Positions 1 through 9,004 of a DNA stretch of 64,000 nucleotides are shown piece after piece. The stretch is taken from positions 1,674,001-1,738,000 of the forward strand of contig NZ_CP013373.1 in NCBI RefSeq assembly GCF_001522585.2. The letters are read 5' to 3'. The translations under genes and the position numbers were made by a program. Numbering within the stretch: position 1 is the stretch's first letter; each line of letters begins with the position of its first letter. The notes under the pieces are model-generated. The model worked only from the letters and a program-made list of their open reading frames with translations, was not told the DNA's origin and did no database searches. Source of the stretch: Burkholderia sp. NRF60-BP8. GTDB lineage: Bacteria > Pseudomonadota > Gammaproteobacteria > Burkholderiales > Burkholderiaceae.

Positions 1-622
1 AGCGCTCGCATGCCATCGCGGCTCGCTGCTCGGCGCGCTGCCGGGCAAGCCGCAGCCGGCGCAAAAGGGGTTCGATTCGGGGCTCGTCGAGACGCTCGGG
101 CGTTTCGACCCCGAATGGCCGGTGTTCGTCGAGTCGGAAAGCCGCCGGATCGGCCTCGTGCAGTTGCCGATCGCGCTGGTCGATGCATTTCACGCGGGGC
201 CGTGGGTGCAGGTCGAGGCGGCCCACGACGAGCGGATCGCGTTCCTGCTCGACGATTACGCGCATCTGTTCGACGAACCCGATGCGTTCAAGGCGCAGCT
301 ACATCGGCTGATCGGCCTGCACAGCCGCGAAGAGGTGACGCGCTGGAAGGGGCTGATCGATGCCGGCGCGCGGGCCGATTTGTTCACCGAATTGATCGAC
401 AAGCATTACGATCCCGCCTATGCGCGCACTTACCGCGCGACGTACAACAAGCCGAACCGGGCGCTGACGTTCACGTTCCGGCCCAACGCAGCCGACGTGC
501 GCGATCAGGCGCGCAGGCTGCTGGCCGAACTCGCGCGAGCCGGATTGCCGGCATCGGCCGCGCTTGCTGCCGGCGCGACATCCGAAACCGACAAAGACCA
601 ATCGACGACCACCGCACGATGA
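1..622 (+). CDS. mnmH: tRNA 2-selenouridine synthase, C-terminal part
   Basis: Only the last ~206 residues are in the window; the reading frame is open from base 2 and the gene begins further left. MnmH (SelU/YbbB) uses selenophosphate to turn 2-thiouridine at the tRNA wobble position into 2-selenouridine. The visible start contains HRGSLLG, a stretch typical of the family just after its P-loop region, followed by the conserved acidic and helical C-terminal half. The stop codon overlaps the ATG of the next gene (ATGA at 619-622), so the two are probably translationally coupled. The rhodanese domain and catalytic cysteine lie outside the window and cannot be checked. Confidence 0.85.
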   Translation, partial: ALACHRGSLLGALPGKPQPAQKGFDSGLVETLGRFDPEWPVFVESESRRIGLVQLPIALVDAFHAGPWVQVEAAHDERIAFLLDDYAHLFDEPDAFKAQLHRLIGLHSREEVTRWKGLIDAGARADLFTELIDKHYDPAYARTYRATYNKPNRALTFTFRPNAADVRDQARRLLAELARAGLPASAALAAGATSETDKDQSTTTAR

Positions 623-1677
623 CGACCACACGCACCCAACCCACTCCGGCGCTCGGCTGGATGACCTTCCTGCTGATCGCGGTCGCAGGCCTGTTCTATG
701 TGAAATGGTTCCCGTATTACAACAAGGCGTTCGTTGCCGCCGAGCACCATTCGATCGGGCAGTCGATCCTGATGGGCACGTCCGCGGCCGCGCCCGAACC
801 GTCGCTGAAGGCGGCGCTCGACTATGCGTGGGCGTACGGCAAGGCGATCTGGCAGGCGATGGTGCTCGGCCTGCTGCTCGGCTCGGCCGTGCAGGCGCTG
901 CTGCCTGCGCACTGGGTGGCGCGCGTGCTCGGCCGCACGGGATTCGGCAGCGTCGCCGCGGGCGGGCTGCTGTCGCTGCCCGGGATGATGTGCACGTGCT
1001 GCGCGGCGCCGGTCGTGGCGGGCCTGCGTGCGCGCCATGCGTCGCCGGGCGGCGCGGTCGCGTTCTGGCTCGGCAATACGGTGCTGAACCCGGCGGCGCT
1101 GGTGTTCATGGGCTTCGTGCTCGGCTGGCACTGGAGCGCGCTGCGCATCGTGCTCGGCATCGCGATGGTGTTCGGGATCGGCTATCTGCTGAACCGCATC
1201 GCACGTCCCGAAGACCGCGGCATCGACGATGCGCAGCTCGCCGCGCTGGCGGCCGAGCAAGCCGCGGCCGGCAATCCGTTCGTCCGCTGGATGAAACTGC
1301 TCGCGCGCATGGCCGTGCGGCTCGTGCCCGAATACATCGTGCTCGTGCTGCTGCTCGGCGCCGCACGCGCATGGCTGTTCCCGCATATCGGCCCGGACAT
1401 CGGCAATCATCTCGGCTGGATCGTCGCGTTCGCGGTCGCGGGCATGCTGTTCGTGATCCCGACGGCCGGCGAGGTGCCGATCATCCAGGCGATGCTGTCG
1501 CTCGGCATGGGTGTCGGCCCGGCCGCCGCGCTGCTGATGACGCTGCCGCCGATCAGCGTGCCGTCGCTCGCGATGCTCGCGCGGTCGTTCAAGCCCTACA
1601 TGCTGGCGATCGTCGCGGCGCTCGTCGTCGTGTTCGGGATCGCGAGCGGCTTGCTCGCGATCGCGTTCGGGTTCTGA
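619..1677 (+). CDS. Permease of the YraQ/ArsP-like family (PF03773 type)
   Basis: Predicted 352-residue inner-membrane protein with about eight to ten hydrophobic segments. It has a glycine-rich stretch with the cysteine cluster MMCTCCAAPV (around residues 116-125) and a second conserved half with IPTAGEVPI. The repeated half-structure and the Cys motif before a Pro are typical of the YraQ/ArsP permeases, some of which export methylated arsenicals; the substrate here is unknown. The start is the ATG overlapping the mnmH stop. A longer in-frame opening exists upstream but overlaps mnmH in another frame and is rejected. Coupling to mnmH hints at a shared transcript, not a shared function. Confidence 0.8.
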   Translation: MTTTRTQPTPALGWMTFLLIAVAGLFYVKWFPYYNKAFVAAEHHSIGQSILMGTSAAAPEPSLKAALDYAWAYGKAIWQAMVLGLLLGSAVQALLPAHWVARVLGRTGFGSVAAGGLLSLPGMMCTCCAAPVVAGLRARHASPGGAVAFWLGNTVLNPAALVFMGFVLGWHWSALRIVLGIAMVFGIGYLLNRIARPEDRGIDDAQLAALAAEQAAAGNPFVRWMKLLARMAVRLVPEYIVLVLLLGAARAWLFPHIGPDIGNHLGWIVAFAVAGMLFVIPTAGEVPIIQAMLSLGMGVGPAAALLMTLPPISVPSLAMLARSFKPYMLAIVAALVVVFGIASGLLAIAFGF

Positions 1678-1778
1678 CGCACGCAAACGGCGCGCCCGTC
1701 GCGCGCCATCGCCGTATTCATCCGGCGCCGCCGCTTCACGTGTGCGGCGCCTTTTACAAGAAGCAAACAGGAAAACGC

Positions 1779-2201
1779 ATGACCCAACCGAAGATCCATC
1801 CTCGACTCGAAAAGGCGCTGACGCGCGGCGATCTCGCGATCCGCCAGGCCAATTCCGCGCGGGCGACTGCCGTGCTGCAGGCACTCGGCACGATGATCAT
1901 CGAGGCCTCCGCAACGATCGGTGTCGAGGCCAGCATCGACATTCCGCAAGGCGATCGGATTTACGATCCCGTCAACGGCCTCTGGCCGCAGAAGATGCTG
2001 GTGTCGTTCGACGGCCCGGTGGACGAAGCCGACAAGGAAGAGCTGCGCACGGTCTATCTGCTGGCCGACGATCCCGGTACGCAGTTCCGCGTCGAATGGC
2101 ATCGCGCGGACGGCAAGCTCGGTCGCCAGGAAGGCGGACCGCTCGCGACCGTCGCGTTCCTGACCGACGTCGAGATTCCGTGGAGCGACGACGACGAGTA
2201 A
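1779..2201 (+). CDS. Small conserved-looking protein of unknown function
   Basis: Predicted 140-residue soluble protein with no signal peptide or membrane segment. It has a basic N-terminus, a central part rich in Ile and Ala, and a very acidic C-terminus (ending SDDDE). I do not recognise the family. The start follows a purine-rich AACAGGAAA ribosome-binding region. It lies about 100 bases after the permease gene on the same strand and converges on nodJ, with a GC hairpin filling the 37-base gap. Codon use matches its neighbours, so it looks like a resident gene. Confidence 0.7.
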   Translation: MTQPKIHPRLEKALTRGDLAIRQANSARATAVLQALGTMIIEASATIGVEASIDIPQGDRIYDPVNGLWPQKMLVSFDGPVDEADKEELRTVYLLADDPGTQFRVEWHRADGKLGRQEGGPLATVAFLTDVEIPWSDDDE

Positions 2202-2220
2202 CGTCGTCGCATGAAGCCGG

Positions 2221-2238
2221 CGGCCGGTGCGCCGGCCG
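2221..2238. terminator. GC hairpin between convergent genes
   Basis: Perfect 7-bp stem CGGCCGG/CCGGCCG with a 4-base loop, placed between the stop of the 1779-2201 gene and the stop of nodJ. It has no T-run on either side, so it may only be a weak or bidirectional terminator. Confidence 0.45.
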
Positions 2239-3072
2239 TCAGCGCATCATCCGCCGCCGGAACAGCCACGCGGACAGCAGGAACCCACCGATCGCATAGC
2301 CGGCGAGCACCGCGACGTGCAACGCGATGTCGGTCGCCGGCCGGCCGAGCATCGCAGGGCGGATCAGCTCGACCGCGTTCGCGAGCGGCAGCGCCTGGGC
2401 CGCGTGCTGCGCGAGCGGCGGCAACTGCGCGATCGGGAAGAACACGCCCGAGAGCAGCAGCATCGGCGTCAGCACGAGCGTCTGATAGAACATGAAGAAA
2501 TCGTACGACGGTGCGAGCGCCGTGACGATCATCGCGAGGCTCGCGAACGCAAGGCCGGCCAGCGCGATCACGGGCAGCACCGCGAGCATCGACGGAAACT
2601 GCGCGTAGCCGAGCCCGCCCGCGACGAGCATGATCGCGCCGCCCGACAACATCGCCTTGCTGGCCGCCCAGACGATCTCGCCGAGCACGATGTCGCCGAG
2701 TGCGAGCGGCGTATGCATGATCGCTTCCCACGTGCGCTGCACGTGCATCCGCGAGAAACCCGAATACATCGATTCGAAGCTCGCGGACATCATCACGCTC
2801 GAGCCGACCGTGCCGGCCGCGAGGAACGCGATGTACGACACGCCGTCGACGTGGCCGAGCATCAGGCCGAGCCCGAAACCCAGCCCGAACAGATAGATCA
2901 TCGGATCGGCGAGATTGCCGAACATCGATGCGAGCGCGAGCTTGCGCCACACGAGATAGTTGCGCCGCCACACGGCGATCCAGTTGCTGGCGTTCGCCGG
3001 CATCGCTATCGCGAGGCGCGATTCGCGCGGCGGGGCCGATGGCGTGGTAGCGGAATAGTGACGGACGTCCAT
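2239..3072 (-). CDS. nodJ: ABC-2 type permease, NodJ family
   Basis: Predicted 277-residue membrane protein with about six transmembrane segments and the ABC-2 permease fold. Its partner ATPase gene ends only 6 bases upstream. NodJ/NodI pairs in rhizobia export lipochitin oligosaccharides, but close relatives are common in non-symbiotic Burkholderia, where the cargo is unknown. The residues from about 60 on ([19 protein letters not shown]) and the C-terminal WLFRRR match the family pattern. The symbol indicates family, not nodulation. Confidence 0.8.
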   Translation of the reverse strand: MDVRHYSATTPSAPPRESRLAIAMPANASNWIAVWRRNYLVWRKLALASMFGNLADPMIYLFGLGFGLGLMLGHVDGVSYIAFLAAGTVGSSVMMSASFESMYSGFSRMHVQRTWEAIMHTPLALGDIVLGEIVWAASKAMLSGGAIMLVAGGLGYAQFPSMLAVLPVIALAGLAFASLAMIVTALAPSYDFFMFYQTLVLTPMLLLSGVFFPIAQLPPLAQHAAQALPLANAVELIRPAMLGRPATDIALHVAVLAGYAIGGFLLSAWLFRRRMMR

Positions 3073-3078
3073 GGTCGA

Positions 3079-3993
3079 TCAATCCTGCATCTCGCGGCCC
3101 GTGAGCCGCAGGAACACATCCTCCAGATTGGCCGGGCGATGCAGATAGCGCAGCCCCGGACGGCCCTTGAGTCGTGCGCTGACCGGTTCGGGGTCGGTCA
3201 CATAGCAGAATAGCGTCTCGCCGCTGATCTCGGTGTGCTTCGCGAATGCGGACAACTCGTCGCGCAGCGCGGCCGGATCGGGCCCGTAGATCTCGATCAC
3301 GTCGCAACCGATTTCCGATTCGATCAGCGCGTGCGGCGCACCTTCGGCGATCTTGCGGCCTTCCTCGATCACGCACAGCCGATCGCACAGGCGCTCGGCT
3401 TCCTCCATGAAATGCGTGGTGATCAGGATCGTCTTGCCGCGCGCGAGCAGCGAGCGCAGCCGCTCCCACATCAGGTGCCGCGCCTGAGGGTCGAGGCCCG
3501 TCGTCGGTTCGTCGAGCACCAGCACATCGGGATCGTTGACGAGCGCGCGGGCGAGCGTGAGGCGGCGCTTCATGCCGCCCGACAGCTCGCCGACTTTCGC
3601 ATCGGCCTTGTTCTCGAGCTTCGCGAATTCGAGCAGCGGCGGCACGAGTGCGCGCGCGGCCTGCGCCGACATCCCGAAATAGCGGCTGAACACGAGCAGG
3701 TTTTCCCGGACCGTGAAGTCGGGGTCGAGGTTGTCGAACTGCGGGACGACGCCGACCCGCCGGCGCGCATGTCGCGCACGCGATGGAACCGGTTCGCCGC
3801 ACAGCGAAATGGTGCCTGCATCGGGATGCGCGAGGCCGAGCAGCATCTTCAGCGTCGTGGTCTTGCCGGCGCCATTCGGCCCGAGCAGGCCGTAGCATTC
3901 GCCGGCCTTCACGTTGAAGGACAGACCGTCGACGACGAGCTTGTCGCCATAGTGCTTTTCGACGTTGCGGAAATCGATCGGTACGACGGACAT
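3079..3993 (-). CDS. nodI: ABC exporter ATP-binding protein, NodI family
   Basis: Predicted 304-residue ATPase with Walker [10 protein letters not shown], signature LSGGMKRR and Walker [14 protein letters not shown], followed by the C-terminal extension typical of exporters of the DRA family. The start chosen is the ATG giving [16 protein letters not shown], where family similarity begins; an upstream in-frame opening to 4095 would add 34 low-complexity residues. It is the first gene of a two-gene operon with nodJ and powers export across the inner membrane of a substrate that the sequence does not reveal. Confidence 0.85.
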   Translation of the reverse strand: MSVVPIDFRNVEKHYGDKLVVDGLSFNVKAGECYGLLGPNGAGKTTTLKMLLGLAHPDAGTISLCGEPVPSRARHARRRVGVVPQFDNLDPDFTVRENLLVFSRYFGMSAQAARALVPPLLEFAKLENKADAKVGELSGGMKRRLTLARALVNDPDVLVLDEPTTGLDPQARHLMWERLRSLLARGKTILITTHFMEEAERLCDRLCVIEEGRKIAEGAPHALIESEIGCDVIEIYGPDPAALRDELSAFAKHTEISGETLFCYVTDPEPVSARLKGRPGLRYLHRPANLEDVFLRLTGREMQD

Positions 3994-4324
3994 GGGCGGG
4001 TTGTCGTTGTATGCGGATACGTTCCGTTGCCGGTTGCGTGGCGGGCCGGCGAACGGATCGCGCGAATGCGTGTCACATGGGCATGGCCGAAGCATACGAC
4101 GCCGGTGCGACGCGATCCGCTCCAGATGGAACGGGCCATTCTAGTGCATCGGCTGCATCGCTTCAGCGCATGCCTGCACGGTGCGATGCAGGTGCGCACC
4201 GATCGTGCACCGCATCATCGCGCACGCGCCGCGCGGGGCGAATCAGCGTTTTCCATCCCTTGCGTCCTGAATTGCGGCGCACCATGATGAATGCGTAGGC
4301 TCGTTGTCGCGATAGGGAGGCTCC
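3994..4324. other. Intergenic region between divergent nodI and uspA-type genes
   Basis: About 330 bases with no credible gene. It must hold promoters for both flanking genes, but I see no clear named operator. A strong GGGAGG ribosome-binding site sits just before the ATG at 4325. Confidence 0.5.
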
Positions 4325-4822
4325 ATGGCTAGCTACAACAAGATTTTGCTGTGCTACGACGGCACGCTCGAAGGGCGCAAGGCGCTGCGTTGCGGCGCCA
4401 ATCTCGCAATGGACCTGAAGGCCGAAACGCATTTGCTGTCGGTCGTCGACATGCGTTCGAGTATTGCGCAAAGCGCAGGCTTGCTGACCGATGTCGCATG
4501 CGGGCGCTTCGAGGAAACCGCGCGCGAAATCCTGCAGGAAGGCGTGAACTGGCTGCGCGAGCGCGGCGTCCAGGCCGAAGGCCATTTCGCGTTCGGTTAT
4601 CCGATCGACGAAATCGCGAATCTCGCGTCGGAGCTGAAGGTCGATCTCGTCGTCGTCGGCCACCGGTGCCGCAGCGGATTGTCGAGATGGTGGATGGGGT
4701 CGGGCAACACGCAACTGCTCGATCGCGTGAACTGCAGCATTCTGGTGGCGTGTTCGTCGGCGGAAGAGCAGAAGGCCGAAATCGCGCGCGAGCGTGAAGC
4801 AACCCTCGCGAGCGGCAAATGA
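4325..4822 (+). CDS. Universal stress protein (UspA family)
   Basis: Predicted 165-residue cytoplasmic protein. It opens with the Usp beta-strand pattern KILLCYDGT, where Asp is the usual adenine-contact residue, and has the late strand DLVVVGHRCRSG plus NCSILVAC at the end. The nucleotide-binding glycine motif is present but not a perfect G-x2-G-x9-G(S/T) match, so ATP binding is uncertain. Proteins of this family bind nucleotides and help survival in stress. It stands alone, divergent from nodI and convergent with the lexA operon, with a strong GGGAGG ribosome-binding site. Confidence 0.85.
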   Translation: MASYNKILLCYDGTLEGRKALRCGANLAMDLKAETHLLSVVDMRSSIAQSAGLLTDVACGRFEETAREILQEGVNWLRERGVQAEGHFAFGYPIDEIANLASELKVDLVVVGHRCRSGLSRWWMGSGNTQLLDRVNCSILVACSSAEEQKAEIAREREATLASGK

Positions 4823-4838
4823 TCTAAAGGCCGGATGG

Positions 4839-4871
4839 CCGCCTGACCGGCGATGCATGCCGGTCAGGCGG
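4839..4871. terminator. 13-bp hairpin between convergent genes
   Basis: Perfect 13-bp arms (4839-4851 and 4859-4871) around a 7-base loop GATGCAT, located between the convergent uspA-type gene and the last gene of the lexA operon. No T-run follows, so this is probably a bidirectional, partly Rho-assisted terminator or RNA-stability element. Confidence 0.6.
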
Positions 4872-4909
4872 CGCACGGCATCGGTAGTGCGCGCGTTGAT
4901 CGCGGCCTG

Positions 4910-5647
4910 CTACGCATGCAGGTCGATGCCGGACAATTTCCACGAGAACAGCCCGAAGCGGTGGAAGATCGCCGCATAACGCGTGCCGTCGGCGCTGCGC
5001 TGATACGTCACGACGAATTCATCGATATTTCGGTAGCCCGCGCTGGTTTGCTGCTGGTGCGGCGCTGGCGCTGCTTCGCTCGGGCTGGCCGGTGCGGCGG
5101 GCGCGGGTGCCGGTGCCGATGCCGATGCCGATGCCGATGCCGCCGAAGCGGCCGTGTTGCCGCCCGGTGCGCCGGCACTTGCCGGCGCAGGATGGGCAGG
5201 TGGTGCGGCAGGCGTGTTGCCGGGTGCATTGCCTGCTGGCGGCCGGTTTGACCATTCGGGCGGACGCTCGCCCGGATTGCCGCGCGGCGGCAATCCGCTC
5301 ATCAGTGCGGCGACACCCTCCGGGGTCGCGTACGCATCCACCAGCGGGCCGATCAGCGCAGACCCGATCAGCGCGCCGAGCACCGCGAACGGATTGTTTT
5401 TCTTCACGGCGTCGATCCGGCGCATCAATTCTTCCGTGACTTGCTGCTTCAGGCTGATGCGCAGCGACGGAAAGTCGACATATTCGCTGATCGCCTGTGC
5501 ATCACGCGCATCGATGGCCGATTTCAGGCGACCGAGCGCGACATACGGCGACGCGTACGCATAGCCGAGCGTCGCAATGACGGCGACGATCAGCACGACG
5601 ATCAGCAGGGGCTTGAGGCGCCGTGCGCGGCGCGACGATCCAGTCAC
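4910..5647 (-). CDS. DUF2939-type membrane-anchored protein, third gene of lexA operon
   Basis: Predicted 245 residues. It has a basic N-terminus, one transmembrane segment near residues 14-32 (LIVVLIVAVIATLGYAYAS), and then a DUF2939-like region with the pattern SPYVALGRLKSAIDARDA. The C-terminal third includes a low-complexity Pro/Ala/Ser linker before a short final domain ending KLSGIDLHA. The start is taken as the GTG at 5647, preceded by GGAGGC at good spacing; this leaves a 29-base gap to the upstream gene, whereas the longer opening to 5737 would overlap it. It is the third gene after lexA with no terminator between, so it may be SOS-induced. Its function is not known. Confidence 0.75.
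   Translation of the reverse strand: MTGSSRRARRLKPLLIVVLIVAVIATLGYAYASPYVALGRLKSAIDARDAQAISEYVDFPSLRISLKQQVTEELMRRIDAVKKNNPFAVLGALIGSALIGPLVDAYATPEGVAALMSGLPPRGNPGERPPEWSNRPPAGNAPGNTPAAPPAHPAPASAGAPGGNTAASAASASASASAPAPAPAAPASPSEAAPAPHQQQTSAGYRNIDEFVVTYQRSADGTRYAAIFHRFGLFSWKLSGIDLHA
5118..5150. repeat. Short GATGCC codon repeat
   Basis: The unit GATGCC is repeated several times inside the DUF2939-type gene and encodes an Ala-Ser run on the minus strand, next to Ala-Pro repeats. It marks a flexible linker. Copy-number changes would stay in frame because the unit is 6 bp. Confidence 0.7.
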
Positions 5648-5676
5648 GTTGCCTCCGGTGCGGGAACGTTCCGAAA

Positions 5677-6012
5677 TCAGAGACCGCCCGGCGTGGCCGA
5701 TCGTTCCTCCGCAATGCAGCGATCGATCATTCGGCACACGGCATCGATCGTACCCACCATGATCAGGCGCGAGCGGCCGTGATAGACGCGCACCGGCGCG
5801 CGGCGTGCGGGTTCCGCGTGATTCAGACCGGCATTCAGCGATACCCGCGCGAATGCGGGAAGCGCTGACGGCAGCAGGGACGCCTGCCGTTCGACTGCGA
5901 CTTCTTGTTGCACTGGCGCTGCCGCGGACAGCGGCGCGCAGGGCGTGCGGCCGCGCAGATGACGCAGGCGACCGAATTGACGGAAAGGCAGCAGGCGGGC
6001 AAGGCGTTCCAT
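5677..6012 (-). CDS. Unknown 111-residue protein encoded directly after lexA
   Basis: Predicted 111 residues, basic and Arg-rich in the first 30 positions, with a more ordered-looking C-terminal part (YHGRSRLIMVGTIDAVCRM). No signal peptide or membrane segment is obvious. Its ATG has a strong AGGAGA ribosome-binding site 5 bases away and lies 25 bases after the lexA stop. Third codon positions are GC-rich, as expected for real coding DNA here. I do not recognise the family. Position suggests LexA control; other bacteria keep SOS division inhibitors (sulA, yneA, sidA) beside lexA, but no sequence likeness to those is visible. Confidence 0.65.
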   Translation of the reverse strand: MERLARLLPFRQFGRLRHLRGRTPCAPLSAAAPVQQEVAVERQASLLPSALPAFARVSLNAGLNHAEPARRAPVRVYHGRSRLIMVGTIDAVCRMIDRCIAEERSATPGGL

Positions 6013-6037
6013 GATGTTCTCCTGGAGAGACGGAATG

Positions 6038-6685
6038 TCAGAGTTCGCCCGAGCGGATCAGCCCGACGGCGATGCCTTCCAGCGCGAAATCCGCGCTGCC
6101 GGCCTTGACGAAGATGTTTTCGTAATCCGGGTTCTCCGCGATCAGCTCGAGGCCGCCGGGCCGGCGCATCAGGCGCTTGACCGTGACGTCGTCGCCGAGA
6201 CGCGCGACGATGATCTGGCCGTCCTTCGCTTCCGTGCGCTTCTGCACGGCGAGGAGATCGCCGTCGAGAATGCCGGCGTCGCGCATCGACAGGCCGCGCA
6301 CCTTCAGCAGGTAGTCGGGCTTGCTGGTGAACAGCGCGGGATCGCACGCGTAATGCTGCGAGATATGCTCCTGCGCGAGGATCGGGCTACCGGCCGCGAC
6401 ACGGCCGACGAGCGGCAGCGACAGTTGCATCAGGCCGGCGTGCGGCAGCGTGAATTGGTGCGGGGCATCGTCGATGCCGAGCAGCCGGATGCCGCGCGAT
6501 GCGCCGGCGGCCAGCTCGATCACGCCCTTGCGCGCCAGCGCGCGCAGATGCTCCTCGGCCGCATTCGGCGAGCTGAAGCCCAGTTCGGCCGCGATCTCGG
6601 CGCGGGTGGGCGGGAATCCGGAGCGCTCGATCGCGCGACGGATCAAGTCGAACACTTGCTGCTGACGGGCGGTGAGTTTGGTCAT
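6038..6685 (-). CDS. lexA: LexA repressor
   Basis: Predicted 215 residues, the usual size. An N-terminal winged helix (residues 1-65, with [12 protein letters not shown]) binds the SOS box, and a C-terminal S24 peptidase domain follows. The self-cleavage bond is Ala98-Gly99 in GRVAAGSPI, and the catalytic pair is Ser133 (GLSMRDAG) and Lys170 (DVTVKRL). It represses DNA-damage genes and cleaves itself when RecA filaments form. Two LexA boxes lie immediately upstream, so it represses its own operon, which probably includes the next two genes. Confidence 0.97.
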   Translation of the reverse strand: MTKLTARQQQVFDLIRRAIERSGFPPTRAEIAAELGFSSPNAAEEHLRALARKGVIELAAGASRGIRLLGIDDAPHQFTLPHAGLMQLSLPLVGRVAAGSPILAQEHISQHYACDPALFTSKPDYLLKVRGLSMRDAGILDGDLLAVQKRTEAKDGQIIVARLGDDVTVKRLMRRPGGLELIAENPDYENIFVKAGSADFALEGIAVGLIRSGEL

Positions 6686-6692
6686 GGCTCAA

Positions 6693-6708
6693 CTGTATGG
6701 ATAGACAG
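6693..6708 (-). promoter_or_regulatory. LexA box (proximal)
   Basis: CTGTATGGATAGACAG fits the CTGT-N8-ACAG SOS consensus and lies 8 bases before the lexA start codon. Confidence 0.85.
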
Positions 6709-6712
6709 TGAG

Positions 6713-6728
6713 CTGTATTTTTATACAG
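6713..6728 (-). promoter_or_regulatory. LexA box (distal)
   Basis: CTGTATTTTTATACAG is a near-ideal CTGT-N8-ACAG SOS box. Its start is 20 bp from the start of the proximal box, about two helical turns, so two LexA dimers could bind the same face of the DNA. Confidence 0.92.
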
Positions 6729-6857
6729 TACTTGGTGAATTTCAAGTGTTACTTGAGGTTCGACGCGATCGCGCCGATTCCGGCGCGATTTCGCGACGCC
6801 CGGACGCCGGTTTGTCCGCCGCAACCGTCCGCCCCGCATGCGTTAGCACTTTTGAGT

Positions 6858-6887
6858 ATTAAAAAATGAGGAACGATTATTTTTAAT
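6858..6887 (+). promoter_or_regulatory. AT-rich inverted repeat before sbp, possible CysB site
   Basis: Arms ATTAAAAAAT and ATTTTTAAT (one-base difference) flank an 11-base spacer in an AT-rich island between lexA and sbp. CysB sites in other proteobacteria are AT-rich and poorly conserved, so the assignment to CysB is inference from position and the presence of cysB in this cluster. Confidence 0.4.
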
Positions 6888-6949
6888 CATGTAACCCGTT
6901 CGCTAGACTGGCCCGACATCGCAATACCGACAACACTGGAGAACCAAGG

Positions 6950-7987
6950 ATGGCGAAGCGCAATACGGGGCTGGTGGGCGGCGTGGGCCGCCTGATCGCG
7001 ACACTCGCGCTGGGCGCGGCGGCGGCGCTGGGCGTCGCGGCGCATGCGCAGGCCGATACGACTTTCCTGAACGTGTCGTACGACCCGACGCGGGAGCTGT
7101 ATCAGGATTTCAACCAGGCGTTCGGCAAGGAGTGGAAGGCGAAGACGGGCGAAACCGTCAACTTCAAGCAGTCGCACGGCGGCTCGGGCGCGCAGGCGCG
7201 CTCGGTGCTCGACGGCCTGCAGGCCGACGTCGTCACGCTGGCGCTGGCGTACGACATCGACGCGCTCGCGAACAAGGGGCTGGTGAGCAAGGATTGGCAG
7301 AAGCGCCTGCCCGACAACGCGTCGCCGTACACGTCGACGATCGTGTTCCTCGTGCGCAAGGGCAATCCGAAGGGGATCAAGGACTGGGACGACCTGACCA
7401 AGCCGGGCATCTCGATCGTCACGCCGAATCCGAAGACCTCGGGCGGCGCGCGCTGGAACTACCTGGCCGCATGGGCATACGCGCTGCACAAGCCGGGCGG
7501 CAACGAGCAGACGGCGAAGGAATTCGTCACGAAGCTCTACAAGAACGCCGGCGTGCTCGATTCGGGCGCGCGGGGCGCGACGACGAGCTTCGTGCAGCGC
7601 GGGATCGGCGACGTGCTGATCGCGTGGGAAAACGAGGCGTTCCTGTCGGTCAAGGAATTCGGTACCGACAAATTCGAGATCGTCGTGCCGTCGGTGAGCA
7701 TCCTGGCCGAGCCGCCCGTCGCGGTGGTCGACAAGGTGGTCGACAAGAAGGGCACGCGCAAGCTGGCCGAGGCCTACCTGAACTTCCTGTACAGCCCGCA
7801 GGGCCAGGAAATCGCGGCGCGCAACTATTACCGGCCGCGTTCGAAGAACGTGCCGGCGGAGCTGACCAAGCAGTTCCCGAAGCTGAAGCTGTACACGGTC
7901 GACGACACGTTCGGCGGCTGGACGAATGCGCAGAAGACGCATTTCGCGGACGGCGGCGTGTTCGATTCGATCTACAAGCCGCAGTAA
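6950..7987 (+). CDS. sbp: Periplasmic sulfate-binding protein
   Basis: Predicted 345 residues. It has a signal peptide with basic start and Ala-rich core, likely cleaved around residues 33-35 (AHAQA), then the sulfate/thiosulfate-binding fold: [29 protein letters not shown] and [10 protein letters not shown] are typical Sbp/CysP signatures. It captures sulfate in the periplasm and delivers it to CysT/CysW. It is first in sbp-cysT-cysW-cysA-cysB, which codes for a complete uptake system and its regulator. A gap of 120 bases separates it from cysT. Confidence 0.95.
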   Translation: MAKRNTGLVGGVGRLIATLALGAAAALGVAAHAQADTTFLNVSYDPTRELYQDFNQAFGKEWKAKTGETVNFKQSHGGSGAQARSVLDGLQADVVTLALAYDIDALANKGLVSKDWQKRLPDNASPYTSTIVFLVRKGNPKGIKDWDDLTKPGISIVTPNPKTSGGARWNYLAAWAYALHKPGGNEQTAKEFVTKLYKNAGVLDSGARGATTSFVQRGIGDVLIAWENEAFLSVKEFGTDKFEIVVPSVSILAEPPVAVVDKVVDKKGTRKLAEAYLNFLYSPQGQEIAARNYYRPRSKNVPAELTKQFPKLKLYTVDDTFGGWTNAQKTHFADGGVFDSIYKPQ

Positions 7988-8110
7988 CGCCATAACGACA
8001 AGCGGCGCGCCACGACAGCGCGCCGCATCCCCGACGGCCCGCCGGCGCGATTCGTTGCGCCGGCGTTTGCGTCGGGCCCATGAGCAGCATCGACCCAGCA
8101 AGAGCATCCG

Positions 8111-9004
8111 ATGACGACGTACACCTTTCGCAAGCCGAGCGCGCTGCCCGGTTTCGGCGTGACACTCGGCATCACGGTGGCCTATTTGAGCCTCGTGGTG
8201 CTGATTCCGCTCGCCGCCACGTTCCTGAAGACCGCGACGCTGTCGTGGAGCCAGTTCGTCACCGCCGTCACGTCGCCGCGCGTGCTCGCGTCGTACCGGC
8301 TGACGTTCTCGGCCGCGTTCGGCGGCGCGCTGATCAATGCCGTGTTCGGCTTCCTCGTCGCGTGGGTGCTGGTGCGCTACACGTTCCCGTTCAAGCGCCT
8401 CGTCGATGCGATCGTCGATCTGCCGTTCGCGCTGCCGACGTCGGTGGCCGGCATCTCGCTCGCGGCCGTGTACGCGACCAACGGCTGGGTCGGCCAGTAT
8501 CTGGCGCCGCTCGGCATCAAGATCGCGTTCACGCCGGCCGGCGTGCTGGTCGCGCTGACCTTCATCGGGCTGCCGTTCGTCGTGCGCACCGTGCAGCCGG
8601 TGCTCGAGGATTTCGAGCGCGAGCAGGAAGAAGCCGCCGCGTGCCTCGGCGCGTCGCGTTGGCTGACGTTCCGGCGCGTCGTGCTGCCGGCCGTGCTGCC
8701 GGCGCTGCTCACCGGTTTCGCGCTGGCGTTCGCGCGCGCGCTCGGCGAATACGGATCGGTGATCTTCATCGCCGGCAACGTGCCGATGAAATCCGAGATC
8801 ACGTCGCTGCTGATCATCACGAAGCTCGAGCAGTACGACTACGCGGGCGCGACCGCGCTGGCGGTCGTGATGCTGGTCGTGTCGTTCCTGATGCTGCTGC
8901 TGATCAACACGCTGCAGTGGTATCTGCAGCGCAGGACGAGCAAGGGCGCGAGCGGTCCGGCGCCCGTCGCCGTCAGCGCTGTCGCAGCAGGAGGCCAGCA
9001 ATGA
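8111..9004 (+). CDS. cysT: Sulfate ABC transporter permease CysT (CysU)
   Basis: Predicted 297-residue inner-membrane protein with six main hydrophobic segments and the binding-protein-dependent permease loop [21 protein letters not shown] region that docks with the ATPase. It forms the sulfate channel with CysW. The stop overlaps the cysW start (ATGA at 9001-9004), indicating coupled translation. It has an Ala/Gly-rich C-terminal tail. Confidence 0.95.
   Translation: MTTYTFRKPSALPGFGVTLGITVAYLSLVVLIPLAATFLKTATLSWSQFVTAVTSPRVLASYRLTFSAAFGGALINAVFGFLVAWVLVRYTFPFKRLVDAIVDLPFALPTSVAGISLAAVYATNGWVGQYLAPLGIKIAFTPAGVLVALTFIGLPFVVRTVQPVLEDFEREQEEAAACLGASRWLTFRRVVLPAVLPALLTGFALAFARALGEYGSVIFIAGNVPMKSEITSLLIITKLEQYDYAGATALAVVMLVVSFLMLLLINTLQWYLQRRTSKGASGPAPVAVSAVAAGGQQ

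Noticed and set aside
2239..3993. Nodulation function for nodIJ
   Set aside because: No other nod genes are present; similar exporters occur widely in non-symbiotic Burkholderia.
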